From: B2-G16 sp964528085
GTDB lineage: Bacteria > Bipolaricaulota > Bipolaricaulia > UBA7950 > UBA9294
DNA: 48,165 nucleotides
Assembly (NCBI GenBank): GCA_964528085.1
Contig: CAZGRE010000005.1
Span: 1 to 48,165, forward strand
Reading direction: 5' to 3'
This document shows, in pieces, positions 7,629 to 15,936 of this stretch. The translations under genes and the position numbers were made by a program. How positions within the stretch are numbered: the stretch's first letter is position 1; each line of letters starts with the position of its first letter. Under the pieces are notes generated by a model, which saw only the letters and a program-made list of their open reading frames with translations, ran no database searches and had not been told where the DNA came from.

Positions 7629-8552
7629 GTGAGCGGAAGATCGATCGAGCGAGCGAAGAGATTCATCATCGCCGCAACCCTTACGGCTCTGATCACCGGC
7701 CTCGGGGTCGGCCTGTTCGTCAATTCCTACCAGCATCTCCTTTCAGAGTCGTTCCGCGAGCGGAGCTCGTCCTACGCCCAGGCGTTCGCCGATGGGGCAA
7801 GGGAGTGGATGGAGAGGGGCGACCTCTCCCTCCTCAGGGAGGCGGCCCGGCTCCTCCTCGTGGGAAGCGCGATCTACGTCCAGGTGAAAAGCGGCGAGGC
7901 CCTCCTCGTCGACGAACGGACGAGCGAGGTGGACGCGCTCCCTCCCGCAGAACTGGAAAGCGGACGGACCGTCAGGGACGCCTCCTTTCCGGACGGGAAG
8001 GGTTATCTCGATATCACCATCCCTCTCACCAGCGGCGACGGATCCCCATCCGGATACGTCCGGATCGGGATCGACAAATCGAGCGTGGCCGCCGAAGCGC
8101 GCGGTGTCATCCTCCTCTCCGCCGCCTCCGGGGTCGGGTTCGAGATCCTCTTGATCGGGATCCTCGGCTGGGCCCTCCTCGGCCGGGAGGGGAGACAAAG
8201 AGGCCCGGAAGGAGGGGATCCCTCCAGTCACATCGAGGCCGGTCCCCTCCGGATCGATCCTGAGCGGAAGGAAGTGGCGATCGGGGGGATGCCGATCCGG
8301 CTCACACCGAAACAGTTCTCCCTCCTCCTCCTCCTGGCGAGCGAGCCGGGGCGCGTCTTCTCAGAGGAGGAGATCCTAGATGCGGTCTGGCCCGACTCCC
8401 CCTACGCCGATTCGAAGGACATAAAGCAATACGTCTACCTCCTCCGCCGCCGGTTGGGGGAGGCGCATCCGGAAGGGAGGAGCCTGATCGTCACCGTCGC
8501 CGGGTTCGGCTACCGGCTGGTGACCGTTGAGGAGGATTTGACCGGACGATGA
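7629..8552 (+). CDS. Membrane-anchored one-component regulator with C-terminal OmpR-type winged helix
   Basis: About 307 residues. A transmembrane segment lies near residues 12-30 (IIAATLTALITGLGVGLFV), then an outer domain of about 130 residues, a second transmembrane segment near 160-183 (LLSAASGVGFEILLIGILG), and a cytoplasmic winged helix of OmpR/PhoB (Trans_reg_C) type near 203-303 with LTPKQFSLLLLLA, a DNA-recognition helix around YADSKDIKQYVYLLRRRLG and the final hairpin IVTVAGFGYRL. There is no kinase or receiver domain. This inverts the ToxR/CadC order, where the winged helix is N-terminal. The start is uncertain: GTG 7629 with TTGCCC-17 bp-TAACCT upstream would be leaderless; TTG 7584 adds 15 residues. 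Neither has a Shine-Dalgarno. Confidence 0.82.
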   Translation: MSGRSIERAKRFIIAATLTALITGLGVGLFVNSYQHLLSESFRERSSSYAQAFADGAREWMERGDLSLLREAARLLLVGSAIYVQVKSGEALLVDERTSEVDALPPAELESGRTVRDASFPDGKGYLDITIPLTSGDGSPSGYVRIGIDKSSVAAEARGVILLSAASGVGFEILLIGILGWALLGREGRQRGPEGGDPSSHIEAGPLRIDPERKEVAIGGMPIRLTPKQFSLLLLLASEPGRVFSEEEILDAVWPDSPYADSKDIKQYVYLLRRRLGEAHPEGRSLIVTVAGFGYRLVTVEEDLTGR

Positions 8553-8603
8553 TGGAAATCAGTCCCTCTGAGAATAATGATGAATCCGCCGTGAAAGGAG
8601 AGG

Positions 8604-9218
8604 ATGATGAATAAGAGACGTTGGGGGTTGGCTCTCGCTGCGATCGGCATCCTCGCAATCTGCATCCCGTCTGCTGGCTACGGGGAGCGGAGCGATCCCG
8701 CCGATCGGACAACACCGCTCGAGGCCCGGCTCATCTCGTTCGCCGAGGAGCTCCGCCTCGGGGTATCCCTCGCCGCCTTCGCCGCCTATTCTCCGACGAT
8801 CCTCGATCTTCGCCTTCACGCCCAGCAGCTGATAAACCTGATCGAGGGGGTCGAGGGGGAGGACTACGCCCGGCCGTCCGAACCGCCCGAACCGCCCGAA
8901 GATCGCCCCGGCCTCCTCGTCGAGGCGACCGCGTGGCTGGAGGAGATCGGTGATAGGCCGATCCCCGCCGAGGCGAAGGAGAGGCTCATCACCGCGGGGA
9001 AGAACGTCCTGACGTTCCTCAATCTCGCCCGCGACGCCGCCCTGGCGATCCGTGATGAGCGGAGGATCGCGGTTGCCAAGGAGAGGATGCTCGAGATCTA
9101 CGCCTATCTCGCCGCGGCGTACGAGCCTCCGTGCGGGCACGGGTACCTCCCCGGCCTATGGACGATCCTGAAGGGTTTCGGGATCGCCGAGGAGGCGGAG
9201 GGTCAGCCTCACTCGTAG
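8604..9218 (+). CDS. Small exported helical protein downstream of the membrane regulator
   Basis: A 204-residue protein with AAAGGAGAGG just before ATG 8604. Residues 1-28 form a signal peptide (MMNKRRWGLALAAIGILAICIPSAGYG). The mature chain is predicted helical, with a Pro/Glu-rich linker near residues 92-102 (PSEPPEPPEPPED type). I recognise no family. It contains DLRLHAQQLINLIEG, similar to DLRLHRLVHILDEI in the exported protein at 6806. It starts 51 bp after the regulator gene on the same strand and is probably cotranscribed. Its 3' end overlaps the convergent permease gene by 10 bp. Confidence 0.7.
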   Translation: MMNKRRWGLALAAIGILAICIPSAGYGERSDPADRTTPLEARLISFAEELRLGVSLAAFAAYSPTILDLRLHAQQLINLIEGVEGEDYARPSEPPEPPEDRPGLLVEATAWLEEIGDRPIPAEAKERLITAGKNVLTFLNLARDAALAIRDERRIAVAKERMLEIYAYLAAAYEPPCGHGYLPGLWTILKGFGIAEEAEGQPHS

Positions 9219-10468
9219 CGGAGCGCCTCCACCGGGGTCAGCTTCGCCGCCCGCCTGGCCGGCCAGAGGCCGGCGATCGCCCCGAGGAGGAACGAGCCGG
9301 CAAGGGTGATCAGGATCAGCGCCGGGCTGGCGACGACCGCCATCTTCACCCCGAAGAACCTCCCGATAAAGAAGGAGGCGACGGCGCTCAATCCGAGGCC
9401 GGTTCCGGTCCCGACGATCCCGCCGACGAGGCCCATCATCCCCGATTCGATCAAGAATATCAGGAGGATATGCGAGCTCTTCGCCCCGACCGCCTTCATC
9501 ACCCCGATCTCCCGCGTCCGCTCGAGGACCGAGGTGAACATCGTGTTCATCACCCCTACCCCCCCGACGAGGAGGGCGATACCGGCGATACCGGCGAGGA
9601 ATGCGCTAACCGTCGATGTCATCGTCCCGATCGCCTCGCTGATATCAGAGTATGTAACGGCCGTTACCTTCGTATTGCGGGAGTTCAGTTCGCTCTCGAC
9701 GCGATCGGCGACCTCGTCGACGTCGTAGTCCTCCTCCACACGGACGAGGGTGAGGAGGACGTCCTCCGCCTCCCCCCACAATCTGTCCATCGCCGCGTAA
9801 GAGACGTAGATCGTGTCAGCATCAGGCCCGCTCGCCCCCATGGTGAACCCCCGCTCCGAGCCCTCGCCTTGATCGGGTGGGACCATGATCCCGACGACCC
9901 TCATTTGAAGCTCATTATCCCCCTCCCCGGCGATCAGGATCGTATCCCCGACCTTCGCTTCGAGCCTCTCTGCGATCCTCGCCCCGAGGACGGCGGCGTC
10001 CGTCTCCCCCGGCTCGAACAGCCGACCCCCGGGCTCGACGTCAAGCGGGCCGGTGAACGAGGAGAACTCGGTCATCAGCTCGGGTGAGAGGCCCATCACC
10101 GTCAAAAACCCCTTCTTCGCCTCCCCGTCGGGGAGGGTCGGGCCGACGACGAACCCGGTCCTCTGTCTGAGGGCGGCGACGGTCTTGACCCCATCGATCG
10201 AGCGGAGAAAGTCAAGATCGAGCGCGTACTCCTCCGGGGTCCCGTTGTGCCTCCTCCCACCGAACGCATCCTCGGAGACGAGCATGAACGTATCGACCCC
10301 GAAGACCTTCGAGACCTGCTCGTTGATCGTCCTGTTCAGGCCGAGCCCGATCGAGATCAGGGCGACGACGGCCGTTATCCCGATGAAGACCCCGATCACC
10401 GTAAGCCAGCTTCTCAACCTCCGGTGAAGGATGCTCTGGCCGGCGAGGAGGAAGAAGTCCTTAAGCAT
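9209..10468 (-). CDS. MacB/FtsX-type ABC transporter permease
   Basis: A 419-residue permease with one N-terminal transmembrane helix (about residues 18-42, LTVIGVFIGITAVVALISIG), a large extracytoplasmic MacB-type core domain (about 45-270), and three C-terminal helices (about 285-415) ending in the FtsX-family PARRAAKLTPVEALRYE. This layout is that of MacB/LolCE-type mechanotransmission transporters, which move lipoproteins, peptides or drugs in the periplasm rather than across the membrane. ATG 10468 follows GGGGGTG and overlaps the ATPase gene by 8 bp; GTG 10477 is an alternative. The ATPase is separate, unlike in MacB itself. Confidence 0.9.
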   Translation of the reverse strand: MLKDFFLLAGQSILHRRLRSWLTVIGVFIGITAVVALISIGLGLNRTINEQVSKVFGVDTFMLVSEDAFGGRRHNGTPEEYALDLDFLRSIDGVKTVAALRQRTGFVVGPTLPDGEAKKGFLTVMGLSPELMTEFSSFTGPLDVEPGGRLFEPGETDAAVLGARIAERLEAKVGDTILIAGEGDNELQMRVVGIMVPPDQGEGSERGFTMGASGPDADTIYVSYAAMDRLWGEAEDVLLTLVRVEEDYDVDEVADRVESELNSRNTKVTAVTYSDISEAIGTMTSTVSAFLAGIAGIALLVGGVGVMNTMFTSVLERTREIGVMKAVGAKSSHILLIFLIESGMMGLVGGIVGTGTGLGLSAVASFFIGRFFGVKMAVVASPALILITLAGSFLLGAIAGLWPARRAAKLTPVEALRYE

Positions 10469-11159
10469 CGGTTTCACCCCCGGCCGATTCCCCGATCACC
10501 CTTCCGTCCTTCAGCTTGATCACGCGATCGGCTATCGCCGCGGCATCCGGGTCGTGGGTGACGATGATCACCGTCTTCCCGTCCTCCTTGCTCAGCCTCC
10601 TCAACAGATCGAGGATCTGCCCTCCGCTCTCTGAGTCGAGGTTCCCGGTCGGCTCGTCGGCGAGGATAATCTCGGGATCGTTGGCGAGGGCGCGGGCGAT
10701 CGCCACCCGCTGGCGCTCCCCCCCGGAGAGCTCGGTCGGCTTATGCGAGCGGCGCTCCGCCAGGCCGACCTTCTCGAGGAGCTCCCTCGCCCGCCGGGCG
10801 CGCTCCGAGCCCTTCACCCCTTGGAATATCATCGGAAGCTCGACGTTGCGCTGCGCGGAGAGGGTCTGAATCAGATTGAACGTCTGAAAGACAAACCCGA
10901 TCCTCCTCCCGCGGATCCGGACGAGATCCCTCTCGCGCAGTTCGCTCAGATTCTCCCCATCGATCAGCGCCTCTCCTCCACTCGGGACGTCGAGCGCACC
11001 GAGGATGTGCATCAGGGTCGATTTCCCCGAGCCTGACGGGCCCATGATCGCGACGATCTCCCCCTCCTCGATCTTAAGATCGAGGCCGCGGAGCGCCCGG
11101 ACGACGACCTTCCCGAGCCGGTAATCCCTGGTGACTCCCTTAAGTTCGAGAAGCGGCAC
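10461..11159 (-). CDS. MacB/LolD-type ABC transporter ATPase
   Basis: A 232-residue nucleotide-binding subunit. Walker A GPSGSGKST, the Q-loop in GFVFQTFNLI, the signature LSGGERQRVAIARAL, Walker B ILADEPTGNLD and the switch His in IIVTHDPDAA are all consensus, so the subunit should hydrolyse ATP. LADEPTGNLD is characteristic of the LolD/MacB/FtsE branch. GTG 11159 is preferred because GAGGG lies six bases upstream; TTG 11165 would overlap the preceding stop. It is sandwiched between the exported protein and the permease in the MarR-led operon. Confidence 0.92.
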   Translation of the reverse strand: MPLLELKGVTRDYRLGKVVVRALRGLDLKIEEGEIVAIMGPSGSGKSTLMHILGALDVPSGGEALIDGENLSELRERDLVRIRGRRIGFVFQTFNLIQTLSAQRNVELPMIFQGVKGSERARRARELLEKVGLAERRSHKPTELSGGERQRVAIARALANDPEIILADEPTGNLDSESGGQILDLLRRLSKEDGKTVIIVTHDPDAAAIADRVIKLKDGRVIGESAGGETDA

Positions 11160-11161
11160 GG

Positions 11162-11755
11162 TCAACCCTCGTCATATCTGTATTCGACAAGCTCCATCAG
11201 GAACGTCTCCACCCACTCCTCCTCGCGGAGCTCCTCGACGCGGATCCGCGGGGAAATGTAGACCGGAGCGGTGAGCGAAAACGCAATGATCGTCCTCGAT
11301 CCCGGCTTATCCGGATCGATGATCGTCCCCTCCAAGCAGTCGAGCCCGGCGATCTCCACCCGCTTGACGTCGACGAAGTCTCCCCCGGGGAGGGCGTAGT
11401 CCTCCCCCTCCTGCAGGCGGTCCCGTTGATCGATCAGCGCCTGGATCGAGGAGTAGTTGACGTCCCTCCCCGTTCCTGAGGAGACCGACGCCGCACCGAA
11501 GATGAACCCGAACCCGGCGGCGAGCTCCTCCTCCGAACCGGTCGCCTCGGTCGTCATCCTGACGGTGTAGCGGTCATCCCCATGGACGGTGACGACGAGC
11601 TCCAGGATCTGCGGCTCGCTTATCCCCTCTGAACTGACGTTGTACACCATCGTCGTCGTCCCGAGCGGGAAGGCGGCAAGGTCCGCCTGAGCGGCCGCGG
11701 TGAACGGAAGGCCGATCAGTCCTACGGCCAGAATCATTCCCACAAACGTCTTCAT
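11162..11755 (-). CDS. Exported protein in the ABC transporter operon, unknown function
   Basis: A 197-residue protein with a clear signal peptide (MKTFVGMILAVGLIGLPFTAAAQA). The mature part is rich in beta-strand-like alternation (TTMVYNVSSEG, TVRMTTEATG, RTIIAFSLTAPVYI) and could be a LolA/LolB-like or DUF3108-like barrel, but I cannot assign a family by eye. It lies 10 bp after the ABC exporter and immediately before the MacB/LolD-type ATPase, so a periplasmic partner role for that transporter is a reasonable inference. GGAGGAGAGG precedes the ATG. Confidence 0.65.
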   Translation of the reverse strand: MKTFVGMILAVGLIGLPFTAAAQADLAAFPLGTTTMVYNVSSEGISEPQILELVVTVHGDDRYTVRMTTEATGSEEELAAGFGFIFGAASVSSGTGRDVNYSSIQALIDQRDRLQEGEDYALPGGDFVDVKRVEIAGLDCLEGTIIDPDKPGSRTIIAFSLTAPVYISPRIRVEELREEEWVETFLMELVEYRYDEG

Positions 11756-11765
11756 CCTCTCCTCC

Positions 11766-13640
11766 TTACTTTCGCGAGGTTAACCGACCGTTATGAAGAT
11801 TCCGTGTACGGTCGGTCTCATTCCTTTCCCCTCTGAACTGGCTCATATAAAGCCGATAATAGGCGCCTCTCCTTGCGAGGAGCTCCTCATGCGTACCGCG
11901 CTCGACGATCCTCCCCTCCTCGATCACGACGACCTGATCGGCGTTCCGGATCGTCGACAGGCGGTGGGCGATGACGAAGCTCGTCCTTTCGCGCATAAGC
12001 TCATGGAGGGCCGCCTGAATCTGCACCTCGGTCCGCGTATCGACCGAGCTCGTCGCCTCGTCGAGGACGAGGATCCGCGGATCGGCGAGGATCGCCCGGG
12101 CGATCGCGATCAGCTGGCGCTGTCCCTCGGAGAGGTTCGCCCCCCGCTCCGAGAGCTCGGTATCGTAGCCGTGGGGTAGCCGACGGATGAACCGATCGGC
12201 GTTCGCCAGCCTCGCCGCGGCGATCACCTCATCGTCGGTCGCATCGAGCCTCCCGTAGCGGATGTTCTCCATCACGCTCTCCGCGAACAGGAAGGTCTGC
12301 TGCAGGACGACCCCGAGCTGCCGGCGGAGGGAATCCTTGGTCACCTCCCGGATGTCGATCCCGTCGATCCTGATCACCCCTTCGTCCGGCTCGTAGAACC
12401 GGGAGAGGAGGTTTACGATCGTCGTCTTCCCCGCTCCGGTCGGGCCGACGAGGGCGATCGTCTGACCGGGGCGGGCGTGGATGTCGACGCCCCTCAGGAC
12501 GGGGACTCCAGGGACGTAGGAGAAGCTCACATTATCGAAGACGACATCCCCTCTTACGTCTTTCAGCTCGATCGCGCCGGGACGATCGGTCAGATCCGCC
12601 GGGAGATCGATCGTCTCGAAGATCCGCTCCGCGCCGGCGAACGCCTGCTGCACCTGGGTGTAGAGCTGTCCCAACTGGCGGAGCGGCTGGGCGAACCGGC
12701 GCGAGTAGGTGATGAACGCAGCGATCGTACCGACAGTCGCTAAGCCCTTCACCGCCAGGAAGCCGCCGAGGCCGGCGACGACTGCGATGTTCGCGTTCGA
12801 CAGGATCCCCATCATCGGCATGACGAGGAGGGCGTAGGTCATCGCCTGGATCCCGACCCTCCTGACGGCGGCGTTGCGCTCGTCGAACCGGGCGAGGACC
12901 CTCTCCTGTTGTCCGAACGCCATCACCACCCGCTGACCGGAGTATGTCTCCTCGAGGATCCCGTTCAGAAGGCCGAGGTTCTTCTGATACGCGCGGAACG
13001 CCGAGCGCGTTCTCGCCCCCACGAACGCGACGAGCCACATCATGAGGGGGAGGAATATCATCGATGCGAGGGCGAGCCATGGATTGAGGATGAACATGAT
13101 AATGATGATCCCGATGATGGTGAGCCCCCCGGAGAAGAGCTGGGTTACGTTCTGGGAGAGGACGCGACTGATCGCGTCCATGTCGTTCGTCAAGCGGCTC
13201 ATCAGCTCGCCCGACCTCCGCTGATCATGGAACTGGAGGGAGAGCCGCTGCAAATGGGAGAAGAGGTCCCCTCTCAGGGTGCGGATCGCACGTTGGGCGA
13301 TCGTCGCTACCCAGACCCCTTGCCCTACCTGCGAGATCCACGCGATCAGGTACGCTGCGAGTATCATAAGGACGCTCAGAAGGAGGGCCCCCCAACCCGA
13401 GCGCGCGACGAGCTGATCGATCGCGCGCCCCATCAGGTAGGGGCCGAGCAGCCCGATCGTCGTCCCGAACGCAGCGAGGAAGAAGACGAGGACGATCCCC
13501 CGCCGATAGGGGGAGAGGTAGGAGAGGAGCCGCCGGAGGGTCCTTCTGAGGTCCTTCGGCCTCTCGAACGCGAACCCATGCCCCCGGCCGGGGCGCATCA
13601 GGTTCGGGGGGCGGACGCGGGGGGATCGATCCTCAGCCAT
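11766..13640 (-). CDS. ABC exporter half-transporter with the catalytically complete ATP site
   Basis: A 624-residue half-transporter with six N-terminal transmembrane helices (about residues 45-335) and an ATPase domain (about 355-600). Walker A GPTGAGKTT, Walker B ILVLDEATSSVD with the catalytic Glu, and switch His in VIAHRLSTI are intact, whereas the signature reads LSEGQ instead of LSGGQ. This is the pattern of the complete partner in heterodimeric multidrug exporters such as TM287/288 or BmrCD. It overlaps the other half by 8 bp. GGAGGGGGG precedes the ATG. The exported compound is unknown. Confidence 0.92.
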   Translation of the reverse strand: MAEDRSPRVRPPNLMRPGRGHGFAFERPKDLRRTLRRLLSYLSPYRRGIVLVFFLAAFGTTIGLLGPYLMGRAIDQLVARSGWGALLLSVLMILAAYLIAWISQVGQGVWVATIAQRAIRTLRGDLFSHLQRLSLQFHDQRRSGELMSRLTNDMDAISRVLSQNVTQLFSGGLTIIGIIIIMFILNPWLALASMIFLPLMMWLVAFVGARTRSAFRAYQKNLGLLNGILEETYSGQRVVMAFGQQERVLARFDERNAAVRRVGIQAMTYALLVMPMMGILSNANIAVVAGLGGFLAVKGLATVGTIAAFITYSRRFAQPLRQLGQLYTQVQQAFAGAERIFETIDLPADLTDRPGAIELKDVRGDVVFDNVSFSYVPGVPVLRGVDIHARPGQTIALVGPTGAGKTTIVNLLSRFYEPDEGVIRIDGIDIREVTKDSLRRQLGVVLQQTFLFAESVMENIRYGRLDATDDEVIAAARLANADRFIRRLPHGYDTELSERGANLSEGQRQLIAIARAILADPRILVLDEATSSVDTRTEVQIQAALHELMRERTSFVIAHRLSTIRNADQVVVIEEGRIVERGTHEELLARRGAYYRLYMSQFRGERNETDRTRNLHNGRLTSRK

Positions 13641-15384
13641 TCGGCCCCCCTCCGAGCTGCGAGCTGTAGATCTCCTGATAGATCGGGCTTGCCTCGATCA
13701 GTTCTGCGTGCGTCCCGACCGCTGCCAGCCTCCCCCGATCGATCACGAGGATCCGATCGGCGAGAAGGACGGTCGATATCCGCTGGGCGACGATGAACCT
13801 CGTCGTTGTATGCGCAGATTCTGATATCAGCCGATCGAGGGCGTCTTGAAGCCTGACCTCGGTCTCGATGTCGACGGCACTCGTCGAATCGTCGAGGATC
13901 AGGATCTTCGGGCGGACGAGGAGGGCGCGGGCAATCGCGATCCTCTGGCGCTGCCCGCCGGAGAGGGTCACCCCGCGCTGCCCGATCTGGGTGTCGTACC
14001 CCTCGGGTAGTGATTCGATGAACTCGTGCGCCTGCGCCGCCTCGGCCGCGGCGACCATCTCCTCGTCCGTCGCGTCCGGCCGGCCGTAGGTGATGTTCTC
14101 CCTGACCGTTCCGGTGAACAGGACCGCCTCCTGAAGCGCGATTCCGATCTGGGAGCGGAGGGAGGCGAGGCTGACCTCGCGGACGTCGATCTCGTCGATG
14201 AGAACCCTCCCTCCTGTGACATCGTAGAACCTCGGGATCAGGTAAATCAGGGTCGACTTTCCCGATCCGGTCGCCCCGAGGATCGCGACCGTCTCCCCCG
14301 GCTCGGCGACGAAGCTCACGTCGGCGAGGATCGGCTCGGATCCGTCATCGGCGTAGCTGAACCAGACCCGATCGAATCGGACGCGGCCGCGCAGATCGGC
14401 GAGGCTCCGGCTTCCCCGCCGCTCCTTGACCGCCGGCTCGGCGTCGAGGACCTCGAGGATCCGCTCGGCAGAGGCGTCGGCAGCAGCGATCGGGCCGAGC
14501 ATCCCGGCGAGCATCATCAACGGAAAGAGGGCGAACGAGAGGTAGTTGACCGATGCCACCACCCGGCCGACGGTCAGCGAACCGGAGAGGGTAGCGATCC
14601 CACCGAACCAGATGACACCGATGACGGCGAGGTTGAGGATGAACGTCATCGTCGGGACGAGGATCGCAACGAGGCGCATCACGCGGATGTTCTCCTCCAT
14701 CAACCGGGCGTTCGCGTCCTCGAACCGTTTTATCTCGCGCTCCTCGCGGACGAACGCCTTCACTACCCGGACCCCGGCCAGGTTCTCCTGCATCACCGTG
14801 TTCAGCCGATCGAGCCTCTTCTGCACCCATAGGAACATCGGCCGCGCCCTCTGCGAGAAGAAATAGACGATTCCGACGATCAGCGGGACGAAGGCGAGCA
14901 TCAGGAGGGCAAGCCTAGGGCTTGTGAGGACGAGGAGGATCACCGCACCGATCGTCCATACCGGGGCGCGGGTCAGGATGCGAAGAGACATCATCACGAC
15001 CGACTGCACCGCGTTCACGTCGCTCGTCGAGCGGGTGATGAGCGGGCCGGTACGAAGCCGGTCGAGGTTTTTGAACGAGAACGTCTGCACCTTCCGCATC
15101 AGGGAGCTCCGGAGGTCGTGGGCGAAGCTCTGTGCCACCTTGACGGATAGGACGCTGTTTCCGAGGGTGAACAGGGCGGAGACGAGGGCGGCCCCGAGCA
15201 TGACGAGCGCCGTCGTCCAGACGACGCGAAGGTCGCCCCTTGCGATCCCTTGATCGATGATCCGCTGGGTCAACCTGGGGATGAGGAGGTCGGCCGCGAC
15301 CATCCCAAAGAGGAGGAGGAGGGCGGCGATCGCCTCCCAGCGATAAGGCCGGATGAACCGGTAGAGCCGGATGATCGATCTCAT
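13633..15384 (-). CDS. ABC exporter half-transporter with a degenerate ATP site
   Basis: A 583-residue half-transporter: six transmembrane helices in about residues 15-310 and an ATPase domain in about 335-575. Walker A GATGSGKST and signature LSGGQ are standard, but Walker B is followed by Asp (ILILDDSTSAVD) and the switch His is Gln (VAQRIST). Both changes are typical for the degenerate subunit of heterodimeric ABC exporters. The gene overlaps the MarR gene by 4 bp and the complete half by 8 bp, so the two halves should be made together and pair. Confidence 0.92.
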   Translation of the reverse strand: MRSIIRLYRFIRPYRWEAIAALLLLFGMVAADLLIPRLTQRIIDQGIARGDLRVVWTTALVMLGAALVSALFTLGNSVLSVKVAQSFAHDLRSSLMRKVQTFSFKNLDRLRTGPLITRSTSDVNAVQSVVMMSLRILTRAPVWTIGAVILLVLTSPRLALLMLAFVPLIVGIVYFFSQRARPMFLWVQKRLDRLNTVMQENLAGVRVVKAFVREEREIKRFEDANARLMEENIRVMRLVAILVPTMTFILNLAVIGVIWFGGIATLSGSLTVGRVVASVNYLSFALFPLMMLAGMLGPIAAADASAERILEVLDAEPAVKERRGSRSLADLRGRVRFDRVWFSYADDGSEPILADVSFVAEPGETVAILGATGSGKSTLIYLIPRFYDVTGGRVLIDEIDVREVSLASLRSQIGIALQEAVLFTGTVRENITYGRPDATDEEMVAAAEAAQAHEFIESLPEGYDTQIGQRGVTLSGGQRQRIAIARALLVRPKILILDDSTSAVDIETEVRLQDALDRLISESAHTTTRFIVAQRISTVLLADRILVIDRGRLAAVGTHAELIEASPIYQEIYSSQLGGGPNG

Positions 15385-15848
15385 CGTCGCTCACCCCTCC
15401 GCGGCGAGACCTCGACGAGCCGGGAATAGACCTTCGCGAGGATGGTCGAGAGGTCCTCTACCTCCTCCTCCGTCAACACCCCTGTTATCTCCTCCTCGAG
15501 CTCGCGGAACGACCGGCGTATCTCCTCCTTCAGGGAGAGGGACTTCCCGGTCAGATAGACCCGGAGGATCCGCTGATCGTCCGGATCGGCTCGGCGCTCG
15601 ATCCACCCGTCCCGCTCCATCCGCTTTATCATGTTCGTTACCGTCGCCGGGCTGATCCGGAGGGCGCGGGCGATCTCGGCGGATGGGATCCCATCGTTGT
15701 GCCATAGGTAGGAGAGGACGAGCCCTTGCCCGCAGTGAAGGCCGATCGCCTCCATCTTGATCCGGAGCCGATACCGGGTCAGCCGGCAGACGCGGGAGAG
15801 GAGGTGGCCGACCGTCTCCCGGCCGGGATCCCCTTTCAAAGGTATCAA
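15381..15848 (-). CDS. MarR-family transcriptional regulator
   Basis: A 155-residue winged-helix protein. The DNA-binding region is about residues 45-110 with IPSAEIARALRISPATVTNMIKRMERDGWIE as helix-turn-helix and RRADPDDQRILRVYLT as the wing, standard for MarR; flanking helices form the dimer. It heads a six-gene minus-strand operon that encodes two ABC transporters, and MarR proteins typically repress such efflux genes until a ligand binds. The upstream palindrome at 15876 fits autorepression. The start is TTG 15848, with GGAAGG about 9 bases upstream; TTG 15839 is an alternative. Confidence 0.9.
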   Translation of the reverse strand: MIPLKGDPGRETVGHLLSRVCRLTRYRLRIKMEAIGLHCGQGLVLSYLWHNDGIPSAEIARALRISPATVTNMIKRMERDGWIERRADPDDQRILRVYLTGKSLSLKEEIRRSFRELEEEITGVLTEEEVEDLSTILAKVYSRLVEVSPRRGERR

Positions 15849-15875
15849 AGGAGGAGGCCTTCCCGTTCGAATATC

Positions 15876-15889
15876 ATTAGCAAGCTAAT
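15876..15889. promoter_or_regulatory. MarR/SlyA-type operator palindrome
   Basis: ATTAGC-AA-GCTAAT is a 14-bp inverted repeat whose inner 12 bp, TTAGCAAGCTAA, is identical to the published SlyA consensus operator. It lies 27 bp upstream of the marR start codon and overlaps the predicted transcription start, so bound regulator would block initiation. That the neighbouring MarR protein is the binder is inference. Confidence 0.75.
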
Positions 15890-15916
15890 TATTATCGATG
15901 GACAAGCCCGTTTCAA
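15889..15916 (-). promoter_or_regulatory. Sigma-70-like promoter of the marR efflux operon
   Basis: On the minus strand TTGAAA (15916-15911), 16 bp, TAATAA (15894-15889). Start of transcription would fall near 15882, inside the SlyA-like palindrome, leaving a leader of about 34 nt. The promoter lies just beyond the stop of the DUF4282 gene. Confidence 0.55.
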
Positions 15917-15936
15917 CCGAATGAGGTCAGCCCCGG

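Noticed and set aside
9131..10087. Plus-strand open frame opposite the MacB-like permease
   Set aside because: Antisense shadow; charged repetitive composition and no recognisable domain.
14026..14832. Plus-strand open frame opposite the ABC exporter half
   Set aside because: Antisense to conserved ATPase motifs; His/Asp/Glu/Arg-rich low-complexity shadow without ribosome-binding site.
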